Notes under the pieces: generated by a model
Databases searched by the model: none
What the model saw: only the letters and a program-made list of their open reading frames with translations
Told to the model about the DNA's origin: nothing
In this document: piece after piece, positions 13,392 through 26,230 of the stretch
How positions within the stretch are numbered: position 1 is the stretch's first letter
How the letters are laid out: each line of letters opens with the position of its first letter
Assembly: GCF_037975245.1 (NCBI RefSeq)
Contig: NC_092572.1
Span: 18,499,989 to 18,563,988, forward strand
Length of the DNA: 64,000 bases
Source: Apostichopus japonicus
Taxonomy: Eukaryota > Echinodermata > Holothuroidea > Aspidochirotida > Stichopodidae
Reading direction: 5' to 3'
Made by a program: the position numbers and the translations under genes

Positions 13392-13412
13392 TTATATATA
13401 TATATATATATT
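13246..13412. repeat. TA-rich microsatellite
   Basis: AT dinucleotides with GGCCTATATA interruptions, upstream of the Penelope-like relic. Confidence 0.9.
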
Positions 13413-13493
13413 ATATTTTATATATTTGCGTGTGCGTGTGTGTATTATGTATATGTTTGTATATTATATGTGTGTGTGTGTGTATATAAAGAA

Positions 13494-14245
13494 AGATTTG
13501 GCTGAATTGGTGGAACTTATCTTGACTAGCAATAATCTGATATTGGCAGCAATCACTACCTCCAGATTCATGGTACCGCAATGGGTACCAGAATGGCTCC
13601 TTCTTTTGCCAACATCTTTATGAGCAACCTCGAGAAAGAATTTCTATCGCGATAACGTGGTAAGTTTTCATTGACAATATCAGCATGAGATATTCCCATG
13701 TGGAGGCAAATCTAAAACTCTTCTTTGATGACATAAACTTGTATCATCACACCTTACTGCAGATTTTTAAAAGAAATGACGTTCACTTTCTCGACACAGC
13801 TGTGACCGTACACAATGGCTCACTCAAAACAGACTTGTTCAATAAACCCACGAACAAGCACTGCTTCCCCTTACCAAGCAGTTGCCATCCGCGTCATTGT
13901 GGTAGAAACATGCAATACAGTTAAGCGTTGAACATTCGACTCATTTTGTTCCTCTGAAGTCGATTTTGATTCTCGCACCAAAGCCCTGTCGCAGCACCTT
14001 CTCAACAGACAATATTTTCGGGGTTCTATAGAAAAGGCCATCAAAAATGCCAAAAGCAAATCCCACACTGAAACATTGACGTACAAAACTCATCAAACCA
14101 ATTCCAAAAGGGTACCCCATCGGTTATTGAATTCCACCCTGGTCTCACACCACTGGCAAATATCATTCAGAAGAATGTTCACATACTTCAAGGCGCCGAA
14201 CTTCTGAAAACAAGTTTTCTCAGAACCACCTGTGTCCTATACCTT
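13494..14245 (+). pseudogene. Penelope-like element RT relic
   Basis: Frames give [48 protein letters not shown], then a decayed catalytic block TW*VFIDNI where family members have YIDDI. HFLDTAVTVHNGSLKTDLF, NKPTNKHCFPLPSSCHPRHC, FHPGLTPLANIIQKNV and ILQGAELLKTSF follow. This order is diagnostic of Penelope-like RTs. Stops, at least two frameshifts and the lost Asp make it inactive. A long TA tract precedes it. Confidence 0.85.
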
Positions 14246-14249
14246 TTTG

Positions 14250-15648
14250 TACACATGATGGTGACATACATGGATGGGGTGGGGCATATTATACTTTCCC
14301 GGGATCGGGGTGATGTTACTGTCCACTTGTGCCCCTGCTTAGGTATCTGGAACAGGCTGCTAACTATAAAGTGTCAAATTCATGGTAGTTTATATAGCAA
14401 CATGGATGTTTCGATTAAAACTTCCATCAACGGAACAGTTTAAAATCTCTAAAATACTACGTAAGATATAAGTAAACGATATTCTTGTCTTCATTTCATG
14501 AAAGGTTCAATTTTTCATATAGGGTTACAACTGCAGCCATGAAGCGGTCCGGATGGAGAACTAAACATGGTGAACTAGCAATATATTGTAATTCTGTCGA
14601 ATTTAACTGATTTTAATGATGAGAGTTTTGTTAAGTAAAGGAGAACGTTATGTTCTTAATTGAATATGGTTATTACCGTGTTTTGTTTGTGTGTGTGTTT
14701 CAAATAGTTCAATTCTGTTCTATTGTCTGCTCACATTTGTGTACTTTGTATATAGGCCGAATTATATGCTTCACTGATAAAATACCAGAGCCTGTGTTAT
14801 TCCCACGCTTGAAGGACACCTTCACGACGACAAACAAACACATGAGAAGATTGTAATCTGTAAATAAAAAGTATTAGGAAACTAGGTGGAAGCAGCCGAT
14901 AAATTGTGCTAACTCGTTCAGAAAGTGCTAACAGGGTTAGTAAAATGACCGTTAAACACTTTTTTTTTTATGGTGATTGCTAACCGGTTAAACGGTTAAC
15001 CGGCTAACCAGCTATTGAAAAGCCAGATGTGTGCTGACCCCCTTCTGTACTTTGTTCTTTTGGACGTCCCTGTTTAAACTTTTCAAGTGTTCAAAACTTT
15101 TATTTCAAATAACGTCGAAAAAATTCCCGTACTTGCAATATTCATGCTAATTCATATATGAAAAGAGTATTCGGCTGACGAAAACCGTCGGCAGAAAATT
15201 GAATAGAATGGTTTGATAACTTCCGATATGGAAATGATACAGTACTAACTAAAGACACTTTCTATACGCGAAATATCATAACATTTATCTCCATAATAAC
15301 GATGAGACCAGCGGCGTTAACGATTAACTTGCGGGGGTCCCTGCAGTGGTCTATGGAGACTAGGTGGGGCCGCTGATGCAAGCAAAGCGTGCAATTGCGA
15401 AACCATACTAGCACATTGAGTTTCGAGTTCCCACATATCTTTGATGATATTGAACTTGTCAGATTTGAACCATATGTGCCCTATATATGCATCGTTTCTT
15501 TTTGAACGCTGTGTGCATGCCCTGCCATTGCACCGTTTGCTAAACGTAATAAAATAAATAATTTTGACAGTAGTAGCTCAAAACGAAGAATATCACTTGT
15601 AACTGCTCGAAACCCAGTTTGGCTAAAGGACAAAGGCAAACTAAGTCA
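14250..15648. other. Intergenic, no gene recognised
   Basis: AT-rich, with no repeat family or coding signal that I can support. Confidence 0.5.
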
Positions 15649-15656
15649 TTGACACT

Positions 15657-16174
15657 CAAGGGCGGCGGAACCGGTGGGGGGAACAGGGGGCACGTGCCCC
15701 CACTTTTCCTCAGCTTAAAAATGTGCCCTTTTTCTACATAAAAATTGAGGTGTCTCAAGTTAGCAATTAGAGGCCAGGAAACCAGAATGAACACTCGGGA
15801 AGGGCCGTTTCCGGCCGTCTGAGGGGTTTGTAAAACCAAACATTTTCAAATATTAACAAGAAATAAACTCTAATTCGGAAGATTCCTACATTAGCAACTA
15901 GCATGATGTCACCTCATTGTGTGTCAAAAGAAAACTTGTTCCTTGTTTCCCAAGTTGCACATTGGATATTGCAGTGCTATATGCATATTTTCCTTGAGGG
16001 GGGGGGGGGGAGGCGTTGATGGAGTGATGTGCATACGCAAATAAGATAACACAATAAGAGTTAAAAAGGGTACTTAATATAAGGCTGCATCAGTCCAATC
16101 GAATTTCTGCAAGGTGCCCTTTGATGTCGGTGCCCCCCCCCCCCCCAAGATTAAAAGTGCCTCCGCCGCCCCTG
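15657..16174 (+). mobile_element. hAT-type MITE, GGCGGCGGA family
   Basis: 518 bp; ends CAAGGGCGGCGG and CCGCCGCCCCTG; perfect 8-bp duplication TTGACACT. Carries a diverged piece of the shared GC-rich core near 15790. A solo end of similar sequence lies near 48065. Confidence 0.9.
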
Positions 16175-16742
16175 TTGACACTGTATGCCGACTATCCTAT
16201 ACAGGCTAGGCTATACACGTTGGTAATAACCTCTTTACAACAACTACCTGTTGCAATCCAAACCGCATCGTTAGGCATCCCCTGTCGAGGTTCCCTAGCT
16301 GAATATACAAATTTACAGCGCACTGGAAAACAGACAATAGTTTCAAACCAGCGCCATTCCTCCCCTCCCACTCCCCGAATGGAAATACGAAGCAAATCTT
16401 GCGAATAAATATCTATACGTTTCTATTATCTGTTGATGATAAATGAAAAGGGACAGAAAGTGAGGGCATCAGGAATACTCACCTTTAGGACATGACATAA
16501 AAGATCCACTTTTCTATCAGATTTATTAAAATGCATGGATAACTTTTCTTTGTTTAGAATGGGTATTGGACCGGACTTTCCGACTTTATGCTACGTTTCT
16601 ACGTTTCTAATCATTGATTGAGTCATTTTCGGAGGACAGCAATCAAAGCTTTTTGATAAGAATCCTTTGAAGCCCGGCTTCTATTTCTGAGTTGGCTGCA
16701 TGCATATTAGCTTCTCTATCGTCAATTGTGGTTAATATAAGG

Positions 16743-17229
16743 GGGTACACCCCTCAGTCCGACAAGTTTTCAGTCCGAAAATAAAATACACGTTTTCAGT
16801 CCGAAAATGAAATACACGTTTTCAGTCCGAAAATGAAATACACGTTTTCAGTCCGAAAATGAGATACACGTTTTCAGTTGGAGAATGAAAGCATGCAGTT
16901 TTAATGCCATAATACCACCAATAAACGGTGACAACCCGAACTGATAGTAAAGAAATCGATTGAATATTTCGTATTATGTCTCACATCACCGGCCTCAACC
17001 CCTTAACAACTATCAGTTACAAACATATGTAATCCGTTCTTTGCTCCTTAATCCGCTTCCTGTATAGTCATGGTTTATTTGGTTCTAATTCCATCAATGC
17101 AATTTACACTTACCTAGCGTCATACTTTCATTGTGTTACATTTTGTACTTTTCATTCGACTGCCAAGTATTGCTGACGAAGGTCTCAATATATTTTCTAA
17201 AACTTTACTCCTTATTTGTCAATTATGAG

Positions 17230-17320
<91 letters not shown>

Positions 17321-17582
17321 AGCTCCGACTGAGAACGTGGATTTTATGAGAACGTGGATTTTATTTTCGGACTGAGAACGTGTCGGACTGAAAACTCGTT
17401 TTTTGCGGACTGAAAACGTGTATTTTATTTTCGGACTGAAAACGTGTATTTTATTTTCGGACTGAAAACGTGTATTTTATTTTCGGACTGAAAACGTGTC
17501 GGACTGAAAACTCGTTTTTTCGGACTGAGAACGTGGATTTTATTTTCGGACTGAAAACGTGTCGGACTGACAACGTGTACCC
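16743..17582. mobile_element. Foldback/MULE-like element with tandem-repeat arms
   Basis: Ends GGGTACAC and GTGTACCC; perfect 9-bp target duplication AATATAAGG. The left arm has about five, and the right arm about nine, tandem copies of a unit around 26 bp (CACGTTTTCAGTCCGAAAAT) in inverted orientation. A TA microsatellite occupies part of the centre. A 9-bp duplication fits Mutator-like or foldback elements. No protein. Confidence 0.85.
17233..17318. repeat. TA microsatellite inside the foldback element
   Basis: Pure AT dinucleotides in the centre of the 16743-17582 element. Confidence 0.95.
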
Positions 17583-17591
17583 AATATAAGG

Positions 17592-18479
17592 CCTTCATGT
17601 GCATTTATTCTCTGCAGATATTGATACCAAAACAGACGAAATTACTTAGTAAATCAGTTCAAATGAATACTATGTGTTTATAGAATGTTTAATCAAATAA
17701 TTGTAACACTAAAATTACAATTAAGATTATAAGCAAATTTATAATTGACCTTGATCTAGGATACACACTGATCAATTGCTCATAAAAAAAACAAGAATTA
17801 ATCGAAAAAGGGGACGGTAAAAAAAGGGGGGATAGGGAACGTTTTTGTCCTTTCGTATCGGTCTACTGAACATCGGAATTTGAGAGGACAAATTCCTATT
17901 TACCTTTTAGTAATATCACTTTTCACAACGTATTAGAGAACCTCTGTGGTCTAAGGTCTGTACATTTCCTTTCAGCATTTCTATAAACTTTAACTTGTTT
18001 TGACGACTTTTGATTGCTTTCTATTGTTGGCTTTTGTGGCCGGGGTAAGCTTATTCAGCTGACTTGTCAACAAGTTACCTCACACGTGATAGCGTGATGT
18101 AAACCTTTCGTGACATGCAAGGTCACTTGAAATGGGAGCAGATTATCTTTGTCTTACTCCATAGAAACTAAATATTCTGTTGGTGTATGCATAGTGTGTG
18201 CGGGAGGAGGATGTGGAATATATTCACAGGGGTGGTGCGGATCCCTTCCAGAAGGGTGCCGTGTGGGGGGAAAGGAAGCAACAGAACACGAACGTCTCTG
18301 AACAGCAGAGCGGGTCTAAGAAAAGCAGAGCTTGTGTGAGTAGAACGGCATATGAGAGAACAAAATGAGCAACATGCAAATGTACCTCCTTTCAAGCCGT
18401 CTTGCGAGGACACAATGAAAACCTGTGAAGTGAGATACAAACCTAGAAATAAACCAATAAACCAATATATTGAACATAA
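17592..18479. other. Intergenic, no gene recognised
   Basis: AT-rich sequence between the foldback element and a LINE 3'-end-like repeat. The open frame at 18168-18518 has no recognised features. Confidence 0.5.
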
Positions 18480-18640
18480 AAAATGTGTATTTATATTTAT
18501 GTATATGTATTTATACATATATATTTTTTTCTTTTCTTTTCTTTCTTCAGGGAGTCTTCCACATTGTTAAGCTTTTAAGCTTTATGGAAGACTTCCCTCC
18601 ACTTTGTACTTTTGTGGCAAAACAAATAAATATGTCAGTG
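18480..18640 (+). repeat. LINE 3'-end-like repeat, copy 1
   Basis: CAGGGAGTCTTCCACATTGT, then GGAAGACTTCCCTCCA and an AAATAAATA tail. Shares order and motifs with 27460-27615, as expected of LINE 3' ends. Confidence 0.5.
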
Positions 18641-18762
18641 AAGGATTTTATTTGTTCCATAGGAATGTAGCGCAGTATTTAAAGGACTTTCTTGTTAAGA
18701 CGTTAGGACGACTCTGCTTTTATCAATTATGTAGTTAGTTAATAAAGTGTTATAGTCAGTGG

Positions 18763-19146
18763 CAGTGGCGGAGCTAGGGGTATTTGTCAGGGGGGGGGGG
18801 GTCGAGAATGGTCTGTAGGGGCGCTTTCGACACTATCTAAGCGGAGCGCCTCCAAAGGTTGGCGCGGAGCGTACAGAAATATTTTGAGTAACGATACTCC
18901 CTAGATCGCCGGAAATGACCCTTTTCAGGCCTTGCTAATTTGCAGATAAACGAAGAATAGATAGATGTCATTGCTAACAAAATGTGACAAATGTCAAAAG
19001 GTAGATGAGAGCGCAATAAAAAAGTAAATAATCGCGAATAAGTAAAAAGTGGTAAAAAGGGTGAAAAAGGGCGCCAGCAGTCCATTTGAGTCCGTCAGGG
19101 GGGGGGGGGCATCCGCCCCCCTGACTGTATGGACGCTCCGCCACTG
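18763..19146 (-). mobile_element. hAT-type MITE, GGCGGAGC family
   Basis: 384 bp, TIR CAGTGGCGGAGC, perfect 8-bp target duplication GTCAGTGG. It interrupts the tail of a Penelope-like fragment. Non-coding. Confidence 0.9.
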
Positions 19147-19154
19147 GTCAGTGG

Positions 19155-19195
19155 GCCTGACGTTTCGATCCTAGCAGGATCTTCTTCAGAGGCTG
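19155..19195 (-). ncRNA. Degenerate hammerhead-like motif, Penelope-like tail
   Basis: The minus strand reads CTGAAGA, a GATCC/GGATC stem with a TGCTA loop, then GAAAC. Hammerhead cores are CTGATGA, stem II, GAAA, and Penelope-like terminal repeats are known to carry them. The T-to-A change in CTGAAGA should impair cleavage. No other ribozyme stem was verified. Confidence 0.4.
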
Positions 19196-19199
19196 AATG

Positions 19200-20789
19200 A
19201 CAAAGTAACAGTAACAGAAGGGACAAATACACGCACATAATACAGACAGGTCAATGAACAGGGTGAACACAAAGTGAGATACTGAGATGTAAGGGGATTA
19301 GTAGACAAGGGATGTCAAATTGTCATCATTTCAACAAGTTTTTTGCAGCAACATGGTAAATAACACTCGCCTCAAGGGGAACGTCATGATTTATACGGTT
19401 TGCATCGGAATTATGAACTGCAGCAAAATTGCGGAGAAAGATCATAACATTTGGACGGCACCTAAAAGTTTCCCGATTAACATGTGAATTTTAATATATC
19501 TTTATCAAAATATAATGTAACACAACTCGTACGTAAAATACAGCTAGTTAATACTAATCTCAACGTACAGATTTACTGGGTGAGTTACGCAATAATGCGC
19601 TCACAGTCCGCATATAATTAGTCCGTAAACTAAAATTTATATGCCTTTTATTTATCATTTCGCAGTGGGTCGTGACATATATATTTTTCGACTGTTTACT
19701 ACAACTTAAAAACTATGTAGCTCTGTTTAGCCTCCCATATGAGGTTCAATAACAACTATTTATGGAAACGAATTTCACATGCATGTTAAATCTTAGGAGC
19801 TCTCTACGTTTATTGTTATTCTAACAAAACTCGTAAAGAACAAAACTCACGCAAGGTCATAGCATCCTCGATCATGCGTATACGTCATGAGCGGTTAAGA
19901 TAAACCTTGTGTTCTTAATTAATGAACGCCATTCCTACAATACGTGCCTAGAATCTTGAGGTTATATATTAATGACTAATATGGGATGGTTTCAATTCTG
20001 TGATAGTACCAGGATTTGAAATTAGATAGAGTCAGCAATTGCTATTGTTATACCTCTAATGCTTAGTTACGTAAGTTGCAACCTATTGTGTATTTGAGTT
20101 ATATATTAACTTCTGTTCCTTTACCATTTGAAAAGATTCAAATGCAATATCGAATAAACAGTTCGTTATATAGCTCTCCATAAACGTACAATTGTTTTTG
20201 CAAATTTTCCCTTTTCTCTGGAAAATAAACAATATCAATTATGGGTATAATTCTACTTCAGAGACTCGACAATAGTTCGACACCGCTTATTTTCAAAAGT
20301 AAGGAGTACCGCCGGAGGCAACGTTTCCTTTCCTTTTTGTCTCTGGAGTTTTGCTTGCTTATTAGCTAGGCATGATTGAACACGTCGAACCGGAATTTGG
20401 TGAAAAATTAAATATTTTATTAAACAATTTGGGGGTCAATTAACTCGTTGTTAACTTCGTACAGATGTAACACTTTCTGTTTCGTGGTATGCAGTTTTAC
20501 CTTAAGAAAATACTTTAAAGCGGTTGATCACGGTAAATATTTACCGGTAAGAGACAAATGTATGATGATAATTATTATTATTATTATTATTATTATTATT
20601 TCATTTGTGTTCTATACCGGTCCATCTTGATGTGTGTATGCTATGATCTTTGCAATCTGTTTATATGTGTTTGCTCTTAACATTCCATATTAAGGTTTGC
20701 ATGCTTTCTATACACTTATGTGCCTGTGTATGTGTGTCTATACTCTTTACATATAGGTTCGTAAGTTCCTTGATTGTGAAAGTTGTTAA
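19200..20789. other. Intergenic, no gene recognised
   Basis: The first 200 bp may be the rest of a Penelope-like tail. A short ATT microsatellite lies near 20565-20600. Otherwise featureless. Confidence 0.45.
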
Positions 20790-21265
20790 TCCTTGGTCTT
20801 GGGTCTCTTAATATCTCATCTTGACTATTGTAATGCTTTACTGATCGGTTTACCTGCCTCTGCCCTGCTTCTCTTACAGTCTATACCAAACCAAGCTTGC
20901 AAAATTGATTCTGTGCAGAAGAAAATATGACAGTGCCATATGGACTGTCTTTTCAGTGAACTTTACATTGGCTCCCTATTGTGCAACGCATTACATTCAG
21001 GGTTCTTTGTTTGATTTATAAATGCATTAATAAACAGGCCCCCCGATTATTTGTGTAAGATGTTTTCCAAGCGTGTTTCGTCATACCATATAAGGAGTAT
21101 AACTGCTAAAACGTTCCCACCACCCCGCACAAAACAGTTTGGCAACCGTGTATTTTCTGTAATTTTCAGGCTGTGGAACGACTTGCTAATCAATCCACAT
21201 TTTTCTCTTTCAAGAAAGCTCTGAAGCTCTTAGAAGCTCTGTATATAGTCTTGTACATGAACCAA
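20790..21265 (+). pseudogene. CR1/L2-like RT relic, C-terminal part
   Basis: Shifting frames read YLDYCNALLIGLPAS, LQSIPNQACKI, INRPPDYLCKMFSKRVSSYH, RSITAKTFPPPRTKQFGNRV and FRLWNDLLI. This is the same domain order as the relic at 48379. Stops and frameshifts throughout. Confidence 0.8.
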
Positions 21266-21682
21266 ATTCAATACCTAGAAGGGTGTTTTCGAAAGCACAT
21301 GAATCTTTAACAGAGCTAGTGATGTAATATTAAAAACCTGCGTTGCTGTTATTACATATGCTAACAGCTCTATAATTTTTCCAGACTTTGTCTAAGAGGG
21401 TGGTAGTTATAGGAATAAATTAAAGTACGACCACGTAGATTAAGGGTGAAATGATATTTCTCATTTGCGATGTTCGGGTGGTTTTCGTATAACTCTATGT
21501 GCTTTATACGCTTAATTGAGAATTATTAAATATATTATGAAAACAGGTTAGATGATTTTTATTCGAGAAACTATTAATTGCGCAAAATATATCTTTTGAG
21601 TGGGACTCTGCAAAACCCCACTGTCTCGTCTCTCGATACGGTGACATGGTTATCATATTACTCTATGCAAACTGGGGTAGCC

Positions 21683-23267
21683 TACGGAGAGCCAAACGTT
21701 CCATAAATGTCGAAAAAGAAAGTGAAGTGTCCAAGTTAATATATATATGTCCAATTCGATATCAACATGTTACAATTCGATATCAACATGTTACAACTCC
21801 ATATGAACATGTCGAAACAAAATACAATATGCCATTGCGTCTATCAACATGTCAAATTCAGCATCAGTATGTCGAAAACTTGTAACAGCATGACACGTAC
21901 TACACTGGTCATGTCAACATGCTATATTTACGTCGTGCTATAATTTTGGCACTTCGGCGCGCGCCAACGTTTCGTATATGTCGAGATTTATTTCAGTATG
22001 TCCAAAGCTTGTGTAAGCATGTTGAGAGAAGGAAATAAAATATTCAAGCCAAAGGGATCACGTTGATGACTTTGTGCGAGATAATATTTGCCGGACCTTT
22101 GCACACCATCCCACGTACCATCAGAGTAAGAATTTGCGTTGAATTAATATTATGAACAAAGTCGGCCTGGACGTTCGGCATCGATACCGACAAGGGTGAG
22201 GAGTTGACAGGCTAGTTAACTATACCACAAAACTGCTAATTTCCAGTTCCATCGATGCTAAATACACCGTACACATCCGTTCACTGGTCAGTCTGTTCCC
22301 CCTTCCTCAAATTACAATTTCAGCATAGGCTACATTCAAATTTGCCGATAAACACGCCGCCACATGCCTTGTTGATCCATTCGTGAGTCATTGGACGCGG
22401 ACACTAACAGTAACATGGTAATAATTGAAAGTTTGTAAGAATATTCTTGGGGAAATTTCACTAGGCCCCTTTCTCCCTTTGATCCAGTCCGTGCTCTGTC
22501 TTTGGGATTTACTTCAACTAAGTTCTACTTGTATTTAGCCTATGCTAAGTTAGACAATGCCTAGACTAAGGCTAAAGTTAGGGTATGCATACTCTTATTT
22601 CTAACGTTGCCTCTAGACGAGTTCGGAGGCGTGGTGCTATCGAAAGCTGGTTTTCTCTGACGCATTGGTTTATTTCCCCAACCAAACGCGGTATGGAAGA
22701 AAAAGTTTCTTGCAAAACATTCATTATGAATGATTATATTAAATGAACTGCTTTGTTTTGGACAAAGCTTTGGCGCGACTAATACGAATAAGGGCTTGAA
22801 GATATTCTCAATGGTATATTTTTCACCTACTGCAGCAGTTTAAAACGTATATTCAACCATAGTACCGTGTGAACGACACGAACCATGTGCAACGTTGTCA
22901 TGGCAATACTTCACTACTCTTCGCTCACCATGCTGACACAAGTTTTGGACATACTGAAAGAAATCTCGACATATACGAAACGTTGGCGCGCGCCGAAGTG
23001 CCAAAATTATAGCACGACGTAAATATAGCATGTTGACATGACCAGTGTAGTACGTGTCATGCTGTTACAAGTTTTCGACATGCTGATGTTGAATTTGAAA
23101 TGTTGATAGACGCAATGGCATATTGTATTTTGTTTCGACATGTTCATATGGAATTGTAACATGCTGATATCGAATTGTAACATGTTGATATCGAATTGGA
23201 CATATATATATTAACTTGGACACTTCACTTTCTTTTTCGACAATTATGGAACGTTTGGCTCTCCGTA
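21683..23267. mobile_element. Long inverted-repeat element, 1.6 kb
   Basis: Arms of about 360 bp start TACGGAGAGCCAAACGTTCC. Flanked by GTAGCC on both sides (6-bp target duplication). The arms hold many AACATGT/ACATGTT motifs. The 865-bp centre shows no transposase. Superfamily unknown. Confidence 0.8.
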
Positions 23268-24504
23268 GTAGCCTATGTATATAAATACTTTGTTCGAATA
23301 CAACTTCAGCTGTACGAGGCTCAATGACGTAGCGTGCAAAAGTTAACTCGTTAAGTCACGTGTTTCAGTAAATAACAATATCAATCTATCGGTTGAATGA
23401 TGCATTGTGTGAAATAGATCATTACAAATGATAGTAATAATAATAATAAAATAATAGAAACCCTAAATTCCACTCAGTTTTTTTTTTAGCTGATTCATGT
23501 AGATTTTCGGTGACACTGACGTAACCGTTGTCTTTAGTTTGAAATACCGAGTACACGATGACCTTGGCACTGCCATGAAGCCTCAGGTGTTGATTCATTT
23601 TGGCAAAGTGTCAATATTTTCGCTATTTTTGTTTTTAATTTAAGGTTTTTATTTGTCCTGTGGAAGGCAGCAGACAATGCTGTTTTATGAGCTTTGTTTG
23701 TCTTTTTGTACGTTAGTGTTTTGTAGAGCGCTCAATCAACGTGCAGTTTGAACTTTAAGTTATTTCATATTGTATGTAAGGATAACATATAATGATAATT
23801 CAGGCGTTATGCAAGGACACATGTCGACGGCACCTGAATGGACTTATTCCCGCACTGTGTTGCAGTTGAAAGCTATAGTATATTACTTGGTAGTGACTTT
23901 AGACACACTATTACTTTTGTGAAAGCCGGTGAATGTGTTTCTTACAACTAGTCATCGCTCACAAATTAACTTTTGTTGGTGACATCTTTAAGTTATCAAA
24001 TAGCAACATAGTTTCATTTTCTTGGATAGAACGGTACAATTTACTTCAAAAAGTCTCCGTCTAGGCCTGAGAAGACCGAGGGGAGGGGGTGGGGGTTGTC
24101 GGCGGAAGTTCAGACCAGGTCCTGGGGTCATTCTGAGGGCTCTGGAAAGTACGGAGGGGGGCCGGGGGTATATGTGATATATCAAGGGTGTAAACGGGGG
24201 ACCTAGTGATATATATATATATGTCCACTGGGCCGGACGTGGCTCTCGATGCCTCTGTATTCGCGTGAAACAGAATTGAAAACACCTCTCTCCTCCTCTA
24301 TGGAAATGTTGATTTTATCCGCACATCCAAAGATACCGTCTTGTTTTGAAGTTTTATGAGAATGGCTATCATCTGCACCTTTCCCAATGTGATTTCCATC
24401 TTCAAAGTTAATACATTGTATAGTACTGCGCATGTGTCATGGTGTAGGTGTGGTATAATTTCACACATTTTCTATCCCCATTGGTTCAATTCCTTACTAA
24501 TCAC

Positions 24505-24675
24505 CCTTAATCCCCTTTCATTCCTTTTCACTTCCATTGCCTCCTATTGTTAACAGCTCTTAATCCCCTTTCATTCCTTTTCACTTCCATCACCTCCTAT
24601 TGTTAACATCCCTTAATCCCCTTTCATTCCTTTTCACTTCCATTACCTCCTATTTTTAACAGCTCTTAATCCTCT
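24505..24675 (+). repeat. 53-bp minisatellite, three units plus part
   Basis: TTAATCCCCTTTCATTCC recurs at about 24507, 24560 and 24613, with a partial unit at 24666. Confidence 0.85.
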
Positions 24676-26125
24676 CATCGCTCTTTCCTGTCAACTTGCC
24701 TCTTCTTTGTTGAGCGTATTATTGTTTTTTCTCAATTCATTGCTCATTTGTCCAGTTTTACTGTATGTCCACCTGAGCCTATAAATCTGTGTGATATCCA
24801 AATGCAAGCTAGGACATATCTAAATAGGAAATGTTCGTCTTTGTGATGGACTTAATTAAGCTAATGAAGTGTTTTCCTTTTCTTCATGGAAAAACACTTT
24901 TCATCGTAAATATCCGTATACATCTAAGCCTAACTGCTGTGATAATGTATTCCCTGCAATAACTGTATACGTATTACATGTTGACCTTTATAACATTACA
25001 GAAACCACATCTGGTTGGATTGCTACGATTTGATCATATAGTGGCGCCCTAGCAGTATAAATTGCTTCAGGAAGTGTTTATCCAAAGCCCAGTTATATCA
25101 GGCTCCAACACTTCAAATCAAACGTGAGCGTTAGAAGCAATCCTTTTCATAATCTTTCTCAGATTTAGACTGAAAACAAAACGAAGAACCTTTAGCACTA
25201 CAGAGAGAGAGATTAATTGGTTTAATAAATGTAAATAAACAATGCACATGTGCGGACAGAGAGATATTGTCTTAATACTTGATACATTTGGTTGCGCAAA
25301 ATGCAACAGATTGGCGAAACCGAGGTGGGGCGCAAAGTGCATGTCCCCCCTCCCCTCGGCAACTTTTAGCAAAATCTAAAAGATACCCGGCCCCTGTTTC
25401 CATGACTAAGAGTGTTCATTTTCCTTAAAGAAATGTACAATATTTCCTTTGTGTGATTATAAAATGTCCTTTTGTTTTTAGTTACTTAAAATTGACATAC
25501 TGTTGAGGTAATAAAACAAACATTGTAATTATAAAGTGTCGTTGTGTTGTACAACAATCAAATACTTACATTCTCCGGAATGTTAGTGATGCGGTTTTAT
25601 GGTTTGCCCCCACAAATTAGTCACATTTACCATACGGTATACTTTCCCCACAAAAAAAAAACCCGCAAAAACACCACCGAATGAATCCTCTTTTACCAAC
25701 TCTGATATATAACTTAACTGGAACTCTCTTTTCCCACAAATCCCGAGGTGAAGTTTTGCTTGTCCGGTGCAAGGCGTTATACTTATCCGAACGATTCATA
25801 CCGTACACTAATAATACGTTATCGGATAACTATGCAGTGAGTTTGAATCTTGTAGAGTATGTTATTAAAAATATCATCGAAAACCATTTTCACTAGCTCC
25901 CAAAAGTTATACCACTAAACATACGAAAAGGTTGAATAAACACGAAAATATTCAACAATTAATGATAGAAAATATGTTTTGTTTAGGTTCATAAAAGATA
26001 TTCACTAAATACTCTGAAGGTTCGACCACAAACATTGCAATTGGTGAATACGCTATACGCTTGTCACGAGTTCTAAAGAGAATGCATCGGCAAGTTATTT
26101 AATTGATGCTGGCGTTATTTATCAG

Positions 26126-26230
26126 TGGCGTCGCCAAGGGGTGGCCTGGGGGAGGGGGAGGGGCACGTGCCCTCCCAAAACAAAATCGTGCCCCCAGGTG
26201 CCCCCAGATGTGATTTGTAGTGTTAAAAAT
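26126..26230 (+). mobile_element. Solo end of a hAT-type MITE
   Basis: CAGTGGCGTCGCCAAGG followed by a G-rich block and GGGGCACGTGCCC, as in the elements above. No partner end found within 1 kb. Confidence 0.4.
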
